Part shown: piece by piece, positions 1 through 11,063 of the stretch
Layout of the letters: each line of letters opens with the position of its first letter
Numbering within the stretch: the first letter of the stretch is position 1
NCBI GenBank assembly: GCA_965153455.1
Contig: OZ234498.1
Coordinates: 7,130,001 to 7,194,000 of the forward strand
Origin: Sphagnum compactum
Taxonomy: Eukaryota; Bryophyta; Sphagnopsida; Sphagnales
DNA length: 64,000 bases
Direction of reading: 5' to 3'
Notes under the pieces: model-generated
The model's database searches: none
What the model saw: the letters and a program-made list of their open reading frames with translations, nothing else
Told to the model about the DNA's origin: nothing
Made by a program: the position numbers and the translations under genes

Positions 1-374
1 GTTTTCAAATAGGTGTCCATGTTGTTTATGTGGTAGTTTATAATATTTTTCCAAAGTAAATAAAATTTGGCTTGGCTTTTGTTCTTGCAGGATCTAGGAG
101 AAGAACTTTGGTTTGATCAACAAAGTTCAACATCTATGGAAGAATATACATGCCCATCTCATTATGAGTTTAGGGTTTAAACATGCATCAATGGATATGT
201 TTGCAATGATGTAGGTAGAGTAGAAAAAAGTAGTATGTTCTTTAATAAAACTAATTGATGCACAATATGAACAAGCTTGTAAATTGCAGATTATGTTGTA
301 TGTTGGACAAGATCTGGGTTTTAGGTTCTAGACCAAAGTCTTCGAAAACTTTCTTAGACCATGTCATCTATAAT
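1..374. other. Left-edge sequence, no gene assigned
   Basis: AT-rich sequence. A splice-acceptor-like TTGCAG near position 85 is followed by about 90 nt of open, more balanced sequence ending in a stop near 180. This could be an exon of the methyltransferase-like remnant that follows, but nothing links them firmly. Confidence 0.2.
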
Positions 375-532
375 CATTACAACAAAAGGTGTCCCTATAC
401 ACCAAATGATTTCACTAGATGTTGAGTGAATTCACTAGTCATAATGAACAGGACCTAGTGGGGAAGTAGTGAATTCATTGGCCTAATGAACAAGGACTAG
501 TGAACTGCACCCACGTTTTGTAGTAGCTAGTG
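375..532. mobile_element. CACTA-type MITE, copy 1
   Basis: About 155 bp. It begins CATTACAACAAAAGGTG and ends in a complement of the same terminus (TTTTGTAGTAG, then CTAGTG). The interior is shared with copies at 8745 and 22542: a GTGTCCCTATAC block, TTCACTAGAT, and repeated GTGAATTCACT/GAAC motifs. The family is non-coding. The right end carries a few extra bases, so no clean target duplication is visible. I assign it to CACTA on the CACTACAA-type terminus and on the clean 3-bp duplication of the third copy. Confidence 0.7.
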
Positions 533-619
533 AGTTGAAGGTGTATACCAAAACTAGAATCATTTGCTATGCATGGAAATTAAATAAATTGAACTATTCT
601 CCCAATAGTTCATGGGAGA

Positions 620-1331
620 AAATCCCAGATTGGATGGGCTTTCAAGGCAGCGAAGGAATTCCATGTGATCACACTACAAGCTCTTATTGATGTTTGTTCG
701 CCACTAGATTCTTCAGTTATGGACATTAATTGCAGGACGGGTATTTGCTTTCATCCCTCTCTTGTTTTTTTAGTTTCTAAATTATTTTCGCAACCTTTTG
801 TATCTCTTACTTTTGCATTTGATTGTTCTAACATGAATAGTATTCATGTTTGTAGGGCATTGGGGAGGCTGATCTTTGCTTTGGAAGCTAATTTCAGAGA
901 TTTTTTATGAAGTTCTCAAACCACTTTTGGATCAAAAATCAAGCGAAAATATTGTCAGGCTTAGCTTCAACCTTGTTGACGATTCTCCCATCCAAAAGAG
1001 AGCCAGAATAATCTCGATTGTGAGTAAATCTGGCTACACCCCTTTAGTTTTGTGATTTAAAATTTTCAATGTGTTTAGCTCTTTTTAATGTTTTTTTATT
1101 TTTCTCTATAGAAAGGCCAGTGGATCGAAAAAACAGCATGTTCCATTCTTTGTTCATCTTGATTTCCTTCAGAATCCTCGTCAATGTTTAATCTTGGCAT
1201 CATATGTCGAGGCGTTTACAGTTGCGTTGGCAAACTTATGTTCCATCCCCCCATCTTTAGAGCCTAGGACCTGTTACCATCCTAATGTTCAGATGTTCAT
1301 TGATGATGAAGTGAGAGAAGCTAGTGTTTAG
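620..1331 (+). pseudogene. Degenerate gene fragment resembling the C-terminal part of a DNA N4/N6 methyltransferase
   Basis: Three open segments join through plausible splice sites: about 620-742, 856-1020 and 1111-1331. The first reads through LQALIDVCSPLDSSVMDINC and then RTG. The second continues ALGRLIFALEANFRDF. This has the shape of the region before and at motif I of beta-class DNA methyltransferases (hydrophobic strand, D-x-x-x-G-T-G, then LGR..x-x-E). The last segment ends in a stop at about 1331 after a run containing LASYVEAFTVALANL. A homopolymer frameshift near 903 (run of T) puts the second segment out of frame with its own continuation, so the copy looks broken. No DPPY-type catalytic motif is visible here. 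A sibling fragment appears around 44.75 kb. The family is a resemblance read by eye. Confidence 0.35.
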
Positions 1332-1376
1332 GACGTTTATGGACTCTTTTTGCCTTTGATTATATTCTACTTGTAC

Positions 1377-3370
1377 TTAATTGAAAGACGATTTTTCCAT
1401 TTTCTTTTTCTTCCTAGGGTAGTAGCTCTTTGAGCCCCTTTGCATGAGTTCTTCAAACTTTTGTTTCTCTTGTGCATCTTTTGCATCTTGCCTATCTCTA
1501 AAAGAATTATATTCGGTATACTTTCTAAGTTGTTCCATTTGGAAACAATACAAAAAGGTGTATGGAAAATATATTTGATAGAATTTGAACAATTATGTTT
1601 ATAGCAACATAAACCTAAAAAAGTCTAAAATCTATCTTTCTTTTGCAACATGTTTAAAGCTACTATGAAGCTATTTATAATTACTGCCAAAACATTATAA
1701 CGTTCAGTGCACCACATTCTATTTCAACACATTCCTTCAATACATTGTTTGTTTCTCATTGAATTCTATAAAATCTCTCTCTGCAATGATTAACGTTTTA
1801 TCCTCTAGGAGAATGCTATGGAATAGATCATGTGATCCCTAGCCAACTTCAAGGACTTCATCACTTCTATTTTCTGTCCCATGTTGTAACTGTTGCTCTT
1901 GTGCACTCAGATAAATGCTTTCATTAAACTGTTCCTCTAAGTCTTCTATGGCATCCAATCTCCCATTTCGCAATACCTTCCTATGTGAATACTGATCTTC
2001 CTTATTATTTCCTAATCCATGATTGTCACTATAATCTAAGCTTTGAAAAGGAATGAAGTACTCCTTTGATTCTTCTTCATCTAGTGCTTCAACCGACAAG
2101 TTCATTTTATTAGCAACAAGATTTCTAATTCTCTAGATTCTTGCATTTTGTGATATGTTCCATTCCCTCCTTTTCAATTTTCTCACAAATATTCAAACAT
2201 GGATGTCGATTGTTTCAAAATTGATATTGAAATATAGGTTTTATGATAAAAACAACATTAACACATGTGCAATACTTCACTGCTTGATACACATCTTAAG
2301 AGTTTTTTTTGTGTTCTATTATTCCATCTTTCTTATTTTATCTTATCTAATTTATTGTTTCAAAACTCCCATAATATTACTTTCAATGTCTCTCCCAACA
2401 ATCTCCACAGTTCTCCTGATTAAGCTTATGGAATGTTTCGTCATTCTTTAACGGTGTTCGTCTAGCTTTTCAATGGTTTGTGTTTCTACAAAATGCATAT
2501 TAGATTTCCTCCCATCATCAGATCTTCTACAATGGAAATTTTCATGGTTTAAAGTGGTCATCCCATTCAATTCAATTGTTTTCTACAATAATTGATTATA
2601 GAGGTTAGGTTGAGGTCAAGTGCTTTAGATTCAATGCAAGAATTTTTTTGGGTTTCCTCATAATTCTTTCACCTTTTTTGTGTTGTTTGGAAGCATGTCT
2701 ATCATTAAATGTTTTGTTTATATTCGTTGTCATTTCTCAAGCTAGCTCATCCTCCTAGGCCATTTTTTATTTTCATGCAATGCCTTGTTGTACCTTATAC
2801 ATGACATTCAATTATTTTAAATCCTTTTTTATTATAGAGGAAATGAAAAGCAAAATTTGGGATATCATTTTTTTCAAATAGTTCAAAATGTGATGCTCAT
2901 TTTGAAACCAATTGTATCGTCTACCTTAAGTAACCTATGCATTTTTTAAAGATGTTTTCTCCCCATATGCTCTATTCAAAGATAGTACACATATTACTCT
3001 CTTAACTCAAAAAACGCATATATGTTTAAAAAACATTTTATTCATACAAAATATCTCTTTTAGTGCATCAAAGCCTCAAAGAACCATGCCTATAAGGACT
3101 TGTTAACTTCTCTTGCCAAGCTTTGCAGTTGTTGCCAATTTTAGATGCATTGCTAGACTCTTTTTTTGACATATTGAGTTGAATCGAGTTTGTTGGGTGG
3201 TTTAGTTCGTTGGAACTCATTGCAGACTGTGGTGTAACCACTAGGGTGGTGTCTTCTAAATTCATCATCTCGTCTTCTGAGTCCGTTGCTACATCTTTTG
3301 AGTATGTTGTGGAGCTATCTTCTTCAACATTACTTCTAATAATAAAACTAGCTGATACAAAAACATCCAA
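1377..3370 (-). pseudogene. Unrecognised coding-like fragments, convergent with the preceding remnant
   Basis: Three minus-strand open stretches look more protein-like than their surroundings. 3370-3068 is acidic and Ser/Thr-rich. 2105-1839 is acidic with many Glu and Gln. 1592-1377 ends in a charged helix-like tail (FRDRQDAKDAQEKQKFEELM) followed by a Lys-rich C-terminus and stop. AT-rich sequence separates them and could be introns. The order, a low-complexity linker followed by a basic coiled-coil tail, would suit a regulatory or transposon-associated protein. I recognise no domain and cannot confirm that the three belong together. They converge on the methyltransferase-like remnant, with stops only about 50 bp apart. 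Confidence 0.25.
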
Positions 3371-5022
3371 TTCTATGTTGTAAATAAGTATTGGTGTTTC
3401 GATGCATTGTCTTCAGCATTAGAAACGTTTCTCGGCCACTTTCATAGCAAGATTGATTCGATTATTCAATTGTCAGCTTGAAATCCAAGCATGTAGTCAC
3501 ACTGCTTTTGAAATCACATTCTATAATTTTGATTCGTCATATGTGTTTACCATGGATTGTCTCTAGGAGGTTGTCGCAAGTTATTCAAAAAATTCGGGCA
3601 AAACATTTTTATCATTGTCCCGTAAATCTTGTAATCCTGTTAGTGGTTAGAAGATGCCTAGTACCCAACCTTGGCCTAGAACTCTGCATCTATACTCTTA
3701 AGTTCTCTTCTATCTACTGATGGGTAATAGTCCAAATTTCTTGTTGTTCGACAAGAGTGCTTGGGATATGGATATCGTGACATTGTGCAAATGAACAATT
3801 CAACTCAGAACTTGTTTTCTATGTTTATTACTTGGAAGCTCATTGAAAGATACTAAACTCTACTCGTGCAATGTTAATAAGTTGTAAACATTTCCCAAAG
3901 GCCATATTTTTATAGGGTTGCTCTTTAATTATTTCATTCAATGATCTTTTCAAAAGTGTCTAACAACATTCTTTGGACCGTTTGGATGGGACTGACTTCG
4001 CTAAAATGTTATAATTGGCAGAATAGCTATGTTTTTTACTCATGTCATGCGTGGTGTGCGTAAGATGTAATTGTGATCACGTCACTAGCTCTTGTGCTTG
4101 ATTTGGCTTCATGCCATTTTATTTTTGCATTTTTTATACAAGCCATGTGTCCAGTTCATGCCCTTTGGCAAGTATCATTCCTATACTTCATTGCACGCCT
4201 ACAAAGACCCTCATTTCAAGTATGAAACATTCAAAACATTTTCCAAGTTTCAATTGATATTTGGATGTACAAGAAATCTTTAAATATGTAGTGAATGTAA
4301 TTAAACAATCGCGTGGACAATCTAAACAGGTTTATATCTTAACTAAAGTGTATTTCAAAAATTGGATTGGAGATTACACATATTGGATGTATTTAATTTG
4401 GTGTTTTTTTCACCCAATGAAAACCATGTGGCTAGTTTGATGGCTTGGTGAATTTCCTTGTGAACATCCTCCATACCTGTACATTATTTTCATTGATGGT
4501 TGTTTAGAAGCATTGTAAAAAACATTTTCATCATTGTCCCATATATCTTATGATATTGCAAGCAATTAAAATATCCCCATTATTCACTGCATGCATCTCT
4601 ACATCTAAAATCTTGATATCTCTTCTTTCTACCATTGGGAACATATCCAAATATGGTGGTGTTCATGAGAGTTTTTAGTGGCTACTTCAATTTCATGACG
4701 TTTTTTCTCAACATTAGTTCATTCGATTTTTTCAATAATCAATTTCAGTATTCAACTTCAACCTCTATTCATTTTATCACAATTTATTGCAAACAACGAT
4801 ATTCTTCTTCCTCCTTTAGTTATTGATCTATTGTTTCTTTCAACTATCATACATGTCTCATGGTTTCGAGGCCGGCCTTGTCATCCAATGATTCACTGGT
4901 GGTTTTAAAACTTTGTTTTTAAAATCATGTGGCAACCATGTTCGCCTACCTAGAGTTGCATATAGTCATCTTTGGGGTTTCAAGAATGCTGTTGATAGCA
5001 AATGTCCAAGGGTTACTAAATC

Positions 5023-5214
5023 CTATGTCGACATCTCATTGAATAAATTTGTGAAAAAGTGTTCTAAAATGGGCTTTTTCAAACTTGTGCGCTCTTTAAA
5101 AAAATCCATGGCATGTGTAAACATCGCCCAATGGTAGTCTTCCATATCTTCCTTTGGAATGCTTACAATTTGTTTTAATATTGCAAGACTTTCTTTGTCT
5201 ATCTTCGTATTCAC
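5023..5214 (-). pseudogene. Unrecognised coding-like fragment
   Basis: A 63-codon minus-strand open stretch with balanced composition (KEDMEDYHWAMFTHAMDFF in its middle), flanked on both sides by stops in frame. The helical aromatic/acidic pattern faintly recalls the C-terminal region of Myb-like proteins that accompany Harbinger transposons, but this is weak. It lies on the same strand as the fragments at 1377-3370 and may belong to the same dead gene. Confidence 0.2.
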
Positions 5215-5275
5215 CCATCGCCAGGTCGCCCATTCATTTATTTTGTCTATTGCTCTTTTCCATTATTTTCCCCAT

Positions 5276-6028
5276 GTTATGAATTCTAGCAAACATTGGA
5301 GGGGGAGTAACCAACTATCATCTCTTTGACAATCCCAAGGTTTTGTTGCCATCTCACATATTCTCTCAAGTATGCTTGAAATTTATTTATATTCAATCAT
5401 TAATTCCAATGTGTTTGGTGTGAAAATTGGTGAGAGTTTTCCCCTAGCCATTGTAAAGTATAAGCTTATTGTATAGATCAGGCAAATTAGTAATATAGGA
5501 AAAAAATGTAATTTGATTATGCAAGCAGCGAAGATCATGTTAGATGTTAGAGGTTGAGAGAGTGGACAAAAGAATTTTAAAAACACATGTTCACTGGTGT
5601 ACACAATGTGAAGTGTCATGGGCAATTTCGAATTGTTTTTGTTCCTAATAAGTACATGCCTTTTGGTGGTGAACAATCAATGTTTAGATTACCACATATC
5701 TCTTTGTGGGTCTATTGGATTTAATTTAACATTCTGCATGGTTTAGATGTTGCATAGCTTGAAGATATTTCATATTAAAAAAATGTAGTATGGTTTTAAA
5801 TTGTGATTTCAACATTTCAATTGCGAATTTGTGTTGAAAGAAACCAACATAAATTGTTTTGACCTTGTTATCTTATTCAATTTTTTTAAAAACAACATTT
5901 TTTGGCAACATCCAAAATAAATTTCATCCATATTTTCATCCATAAAAATCATTCATCCGTGGACACATGGTAGAATATTCCTCCACGTCAACAAAGATTT
6001 TGTCTTACGTGTTAACGATCATTTTCCT
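5276..6028. other. Gene-free AT-rich spacer
   Basis: No convincing coding sequence, repeat boundary or RNA gene seen. Confidence 0.5.
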
Positions 6029-6057
6029 AATATTTTGTCCACATTGGACAAAATATT
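6029..6057. repeat. Perfect 13-bp inverted repeat with 3-nt loop
   Basis: AATATTTTGTCCA at 6029-6041 is followed by CAT and then its exact complement at 6045-6057. No T-run follows, so it is not a terminator. It is more likely a folded remnant of a mobile element end. Confidence 0.6.
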
Positions 6058-6319
6058 CTAAAAAAGATTTGTTCCTACTCATGTGTTCAAGTTCGCGTGC
6101 TCGTGCTCGTGCTCGTAGGCTCATGAACTAACATCCCTGTCAATTTGGACAAATCGTTTTGTACATGTTTAATACGATTGGGCAATCAAATTAGACCTTG
6201 TCATTTTGATTGGCAAAGTGACTAACAAAATGATTAACTATTTGACTAGTGGATAATGGACCATTTGACTAGGTTAATTTTATACTTCAGTTGAAATCAT
6301 TTTTTGGATTATTTCTTTT

Positions 6320-6480
6320 TAAATTGATAAGTAGGTAGGTAGGTAATAAATAGGTTTAGGTAGGTTGAAAAAAGGCACTTAGGTAGGTAGGTGCTAACCT
6401 AGCCTAACCTAGCCTACCTCACCTACCTACCTAACCTAACTTAACTATTTTAGTCTAACCTACCTACCCTAGCCTTCTCA
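6320..6480. repeat. TAGG/CCTA-rich tract
   Basis: TAGGTAGGTAGG runs on the plus strand (from about 6330) pass into AACCTACCTACC runs (to about 6475), so the tract could fold on itself. Similar TAGG tracts occur at 8070-8220, 33255-33330, 37625-37760 and 41960-42170. Confidence 0.7.
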
Positions 6481-6489
6481 AAATGCACG

Positions 6490-6572
6490 TAGGTTGTAAG
6501 TATAAGGAATTGAACCTTAAACCTTCCCAATGGTAAACCAAGTCCTTACTAATGGACTACATTATCAAAGGT
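6490..6572 (-). other. tRNA-like block with B-box-like sequence
   Basis: Read on the minus strand, this contains TAGTCCATTAGTAAGGACTT (D-arm/A-box-like), then GGTTTACCATTGGG, then GGTTCAATTCC, which differs from a pol III B box (GGTTCGANTCC) at one position. Copy B has the same block at 36728-36800. It is too degenerate to be a functional tRNA. Confidence 0.4.
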
Positions 6573-6604
6573 GTTCAATGTTTATCAACTTTTTTTATTT
6601 CACA

Positions 6605-8060
6605 TCATTAAACATAATGGTTAAACCTAGGTGACAACTAATGGCTAAACTTAGTGATTTAAAATAATGGCTAAACCTAATGGCTAAATTCAATGACTTT
6701 AAATAATAGCTTAACCTAATGACTAGACTCAATGACTTAAAGTAATGGTTAAATTTAATGGTTAAACTCAATGACTTAAACTATTGGTTAAACTTAATGG
6801 CTAAACTTAGTGATTTAAAGTGATGGATAAACCTAATGGCTAAGCTTAATGACTTAAACTATTAGTTAAACTTAATGGTTAAACTCAATGACTTAAATTA
6901 TTAGTTAAACCTAGTGGCTAAATTCAGTGGTTTAAAATAATGGTTAAACCTAGTGGCTAAATTCAATGACTTAAAATAATGGTTAAACCTAGTGGTTCAA
7001 TTCAGTGACTTCAAATAATGGTTAAACCTAATGGCTAAACTTGGTGGTTAAATTCAATGGCTTAAAGTAATGGCTAAACTCAATGGCTTAAACTATTGGT
7101 TAAACCTAATAATTAAACTTAGTGAGTAAGTTCAGCAACTTAAATTAATGGCTAAACCTAGTGGCTAAACTTAATGGTTTAAAGTAATGGCTAAACCCAA
7201 TGGTCAAATTTAGTGGCTTAAAATAATGGCTAAACCTAATGGTTAAATTTAGTGATTTAAAATAATGGCCAAACTTTAATAGTTAAATTCAATGATTTAG
7301 AATAATGGCTAAACCTAGTGGCTAAATTTAATGACTTAAAGTAATGACTAAACATAATGGTTAAAAATAGTGGCTAAACTTAATAAATTAAAGTAATGGC
7401 TAAACATAGAGCTTAAACTTAATAAGTTAAAGTAATGGTTAAACATAGTGCCTTAACTTAGTGATTTAAAATAATGGCTGAACCTAGTGGCTAAACTTAG
7501 TAATTTATATAATGGTTAAACCTAGTGGCTAAATCTAATGGCTAAATTTAGTGACTTGAAGTAATGATTAAAATAATGGTTAAATCTAATGGTTATATCT
7601 AATGGCTTAAAATAATGGTTAAACCTAATGGCTAAAATTAGTAACTTAAAATAAAGGTTAAACTTAGTGGCCAAATGTAGTGATTTAAAATAATGGCTAA
7701 ACGTTGATTAAACTTAATAACTTAAAATAATGGCTAAACATAATGGTTAAACGTTGATCAAACTTAATGATTAAATCTAATGGCTAAACATAATGGCTAA
7801 ACCTAAGTTAAATCTAATGGGTAACTCTAATGGCTAAATATAGTGATTAAACTTAGGTTATACGTAGTGGCTATACCTATTAGCTAAACTTAATGGTTCA
7901 ACTTAAGCTAAACCTAGTGCCAATCTAGTGGCTAAACATAATTATTAAATTTAATGGTTAAATTTAAATTAAACCTAATTTTTAAAATTTGGCTAAATTT
8001 AATGGTTAAATCTAGTGATTAAAGATAGTGACTAAACCTCATGGTTACACATAGTGGTTA
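6605..8060. repeat. Degenerate TTAAACCTAATGGC array
   Basis: More than a hundred variants of TTAAACCTAATGGC and TAAACTTAGTGACT alternate with TTAAAATAATGG-type units. The basic spacing is about 12-14 bp, with a higher-order spacing of two to three units. The units resemble plant telomere repeats only superficially. Confidence 0.8.
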
Positions 8061-8069
8061 AAATTAAGT

Positions 8070-8270
8070 AGGTAAGTTGGTGGATAGGTAGGTAGATAAT
8101 ATGTAGGTAAGTGGGCAAATAAGTAAGTAGGTCATATGAAGGTGAAAAACATAGGTAGGTATGTAGGTAGGTAGGTGAAAATGTATAAATAAATAATAGG
8201 TAGGTGGGTGGGTGGGTAATAGGTAAATAAGTAGTTAACTAAACAAATAGGTGAATGAATATGTAGAAGG
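8070..8270. repeat. TAGG/GGTA tract right of the array
   Basis: GGTAGGTAGG, GTAAGTGGG and GGTGGGTGGGTAATAGG runs. This is the counterpart of 37625-37830 in copy B. Confidence 0.7.
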
Positions 8271-8744
8271 TAAATACATAGGGTAATAAACCATGTCATA
8301 TTTGACTAAAGATCATTGGCCATTTTGACGAAAGACCATTTGTCATTTTTACTAAAAATCATTGGCCATTTTGATAAGTGTTCAATTTGACTAAGGACCA
8401 TTGGTCATTTTGACTAAAGATCTTTGGCCATTTTGATTAATTGTTCAATTTGACTAAAGACCATTGGCCATTTTGACTCAGGTTATACAACTTGACTATG
8501 TGTATTTAGTCAAATAAACCACTATAGTCGAATTGATGAGTCAACACATACATGTGTCATTCAAGCCCCTAGCCCTTAATTAAAATGTACATGTCCATTA
8601 GTCAATTTGAACCTCTTAAAAAACCATGATTTGTAATACATTGGTCATTTTTTTTTTGTTGTGGTCTTCAACCATCATCGTAGTTCTTTTGGTCTTGCTC
8701 ATGGTCATTGATGTGGTATTCAACACCATCAAAACAACTCTTAT

Positions 8745-8897
8745 CACTACAGCAAAAGGTGTCTTTATATGCCAAATGATTTCACTAGATTTTGAACGAA
8801 TTCATTAGTCGCAATGAACGGTACTAATGGGGAAGTAGTGAACTCATTGGTTCAGTGAACGAGGATTAGTGAATTACACACACATCTTGTAGTAATG
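8745..8897. mobile_element. CACTA-type MITE, copy 2
   Basis: Begins CACTACAGCAAAAGGTGTC and ends CTTGTAGTAATG. The interior aligns with copies 1 and 3. The flanking triplets TAT (left) and TGT (right) differ by one base, consistent with an aged 3-bp duplication. It interrupts a longer degenerate direct repeat (TGGTCTTGCTCATGGTCATT occurs on both sides, near 8690 and 8902). Confidence 0.75.
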
Positions 8898-8899
8898 TG

Positions 8900-9840
8900 T
8901 GGTCTTGCTCATGGTCATTTTTAAATGATTTGTTATTGTTATGGTCTTTTGTGCCATCATCGTAATTTCTCTGGTCTTGCTCCCCCCTTGTGTTCACCTT
9001 TGTGTAGGTGCTGGAAGTATGCACGTGACACACAATAGCTACACGTGCGACATTTCCACTGCAACAACGCGCATGATATTCATTGACATCGCAATTGTTG
9101 CGAACGACATTCACTAATGCCACATCTACATCACTACCATTGCCTCAACTTGCTCACCTTGGCTTTAAATGAACAAGACTTTGGACCTAACCCCCTGATT
9201 ATTTATTCCCCTTGATGGTCAATTTGTCTTGGTCATTGTTGTTGTTGTTGTTGTTGTGGTTTTTCACGCCATTGCAACAACTTGCTTCCCCATTTGTCTT
9301 GTTCCCCTTGCCCAATTCATGTGTAGGGTGGAACATGGAGGTTGAACTAACAACAATAATAACAAATTCTGATTCCCCACATTCAACAGCTCTAGAATAA
9401 CAAAGTAATTTTGCACATGTAGTAGCTCCAATAGAACAACAATTTTTCATGTAACAACAATAATTTTGCACGTGCAACAATTCCAACAACATAACAATTT
9501 CTTGTAGGCTATAGCTCCAATAACACTATAATTTCCAGCAACAACAGTAACAAATCAATCAATTGTATTTAAGCAAACTTTTTAAATAAAGTGATCTCTT
9601 TAAATTTTGTTCTCATAATTGCATGTTTACATTTGAATGAAAATAATCATAGATTGTTCACAAAAATCTAAGTTTGTTTTTAAATTTGTTTTAAGGTATG
9701 GCATGACAATAAAATCATGTAGAGTTGGACATGCTTTCAAGCTCACTTTCTGATCAAGGAGATCATCTATAAGCATACTTAGCTAATGACAACCCTTCAA
9801 GTACTCCACTTAGGGGGACAACATTTTCATCTACAAGTGT
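8900..9840. repeat. Degenerate GTTGTGGTC/AACAACAATAA-rich sequence
   Basis: Diverged copies of a block with TGGTCTT..CCATCATCGTA..TGGTCTTGCTC occur near 8660, 8940 and 9240. A GTT microsatellite lies at about 9237-9256 and AACAACAATAATTTTGCAC-like repeats at about 9350-9530. No coding sequence is convincing here. Confidence 0.5.
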
Positions 9841-9844
9841 TTGT

Positions 9845-11063
9845 ATGAACAATGCCTTAAATTCAACCAATAGAAAAAAAGATAGAACAGAAAGTTTATT
9901 GATTTTACATAAACAAGCCAAGTTTTGGGCTAGTTATAATCACAAATATGTTCCATGGGCTTTTTTTGTTGTAAACAATGGAAATCTTCCCAATTGTGAA
10001 GAAGTTCAACAATTGAGGTGTAGCATTTACTTTCCCCATGTTGTGCCCATGTCTTTGATTAGGAAAAAAAACAAAAACAAAGAAGGGCATTAATGCATGC
10101 AACACCCTTTTGGGACAAGTGCCATGAAAAGACATGTTGAATCTAAACATCTTGAGCTTTTGATTGCCTTTGTTGAAGAAATTGTTGCTATAGACAACAA
10201 TCCAAAATCACAAATAACAAATGCCAATGAGGGATGTAGGGCCATGTAGCCAGCAAAAAAACATTCCAAAGTAGCTCCAAGTGCAATTTTAGTTTTTTTG
10301 GGGAGCAAAATTCCTACTATTTTGAAGCCCTTCCTTGATTTCATGTATTCTTTCAAACCCACTAAAGCTCACAATATGGTTGCTCTTATATTGGATCCTC
10401 AATTCAAGGATTTGAGCTTAGTGGTCAATTATGTTGGCCACTCTTCTACAATCATAATTGTTATTACATATGACAAAGAGTTTTGATAGAGATCCTACTT
10501 TGAAAATTTTGTATTAAAAGCACCATGGATGGTCCAATAGCTCTTCCATTGTTGTGCAAGAACCTATGCACAATCTTAATGTTGTTTTTGGAATGGGAGT
10601 GTATGAAGAGGAGACTTGTTTTGAACAAATGTTACTTCTTTTACTTCTTTGGAAAACATTTTGAATTAATTTTTTCTTGTTTGGACACTTGAAATTAACT
10701 TTTGTTACAACTTATTTGTTTAAATTAGGTTCAGCAAGAGTTGTCATGTTTTTGGACATTTGATGTGCCTTTGGAAGAGGTAGAAGACCTTTTCTTTGGT
10801 AGTCAAAGCATGAAGGACAATTTCCAATAGTTGCCAAGTTGGTTAGAGCGAATCTAGTTGTCATACCAAGTAACCAAATTAAGATAGAGAGAGTATTCTC
10901 AATTGCAGGTATTCTCAGAAGTTTTCGCTGTTGTCACCTTTGTCCAAAGAACTTAAATCTTTTGGTTCTTTTGATCAAGAATTGGCTTGATGATCCTACA
11001 ATTGGATTTGAAGCTATGGGAGGACAATTGAAAGATGTGGATGATTTTGGTGAGGTCAAATAA
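9845..11063 (+). pseudogene. hAT-family transposase remnant (BED finger and C-terminal region, core missing)
   Basis: The first open part (9845-10093) reads KFWASYNHKYVPWAFFVV and then moves, after a frame change, into FGTSAMKRHVESKHLELL (about 10105-10160), the His half of a BED-type zinc finger. After an in-frame stop near 10250, 10298-10486 reads KAHNMVALILDPQFKDL, a conserved block just before the hAT C-terminal region. After another gap, 10839-11063 carries the hAT dimerisation block (NQIKIERVFSIAG, then CPKNLNLLVLLIKNWLDD). Most of the DDE catalytic region that should lie between the BED finger and the C-terminal blocks is absent, and several frameshifts and stops are present. This is a dead, internally deleted copy. 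No 8-bp target duplication or TIR was located. Confidence 0.7.

Larger units (their letters stand above)
6484..8636. mobile_element. Repeat element with TTAAACC-type array, copy A
   Basis: Order from left: a tRNA-like block (minus strand), a ~1.45-kb degenerate array, a TAGG/TAAG-rich tract, several tandem copies of a block containing CATTGGCCATTTTGACTAAA (about 8285-8480), and a conserved right end finishing AACCTCTTAAAAAACCATGATT. The same modules recur in the same order and orientation at 36700-38685 (copy B), which shows this is a dispersed element rather than a local satellite. No protein is encoded and no terminal repeat or target duplication was found. The class is undetermined; a tRNA-derived SINE-like or composite non-autonomous element is possible. 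Confidence 0.6.

Noticed and set aside
6490-6572. Functional tRNA gene
   Set aside because: Arms cannot be paired into a full cloverleaf and the A box is degraded; kept only as a tRNA-like block.
6605-8060. TTAAACC array as interstitial telomere repeat
   Set aside because: The unit is not TTTAGGG/CCCTAAA and has a 12-14-bp period with ATGG; the resemblance is superficial.
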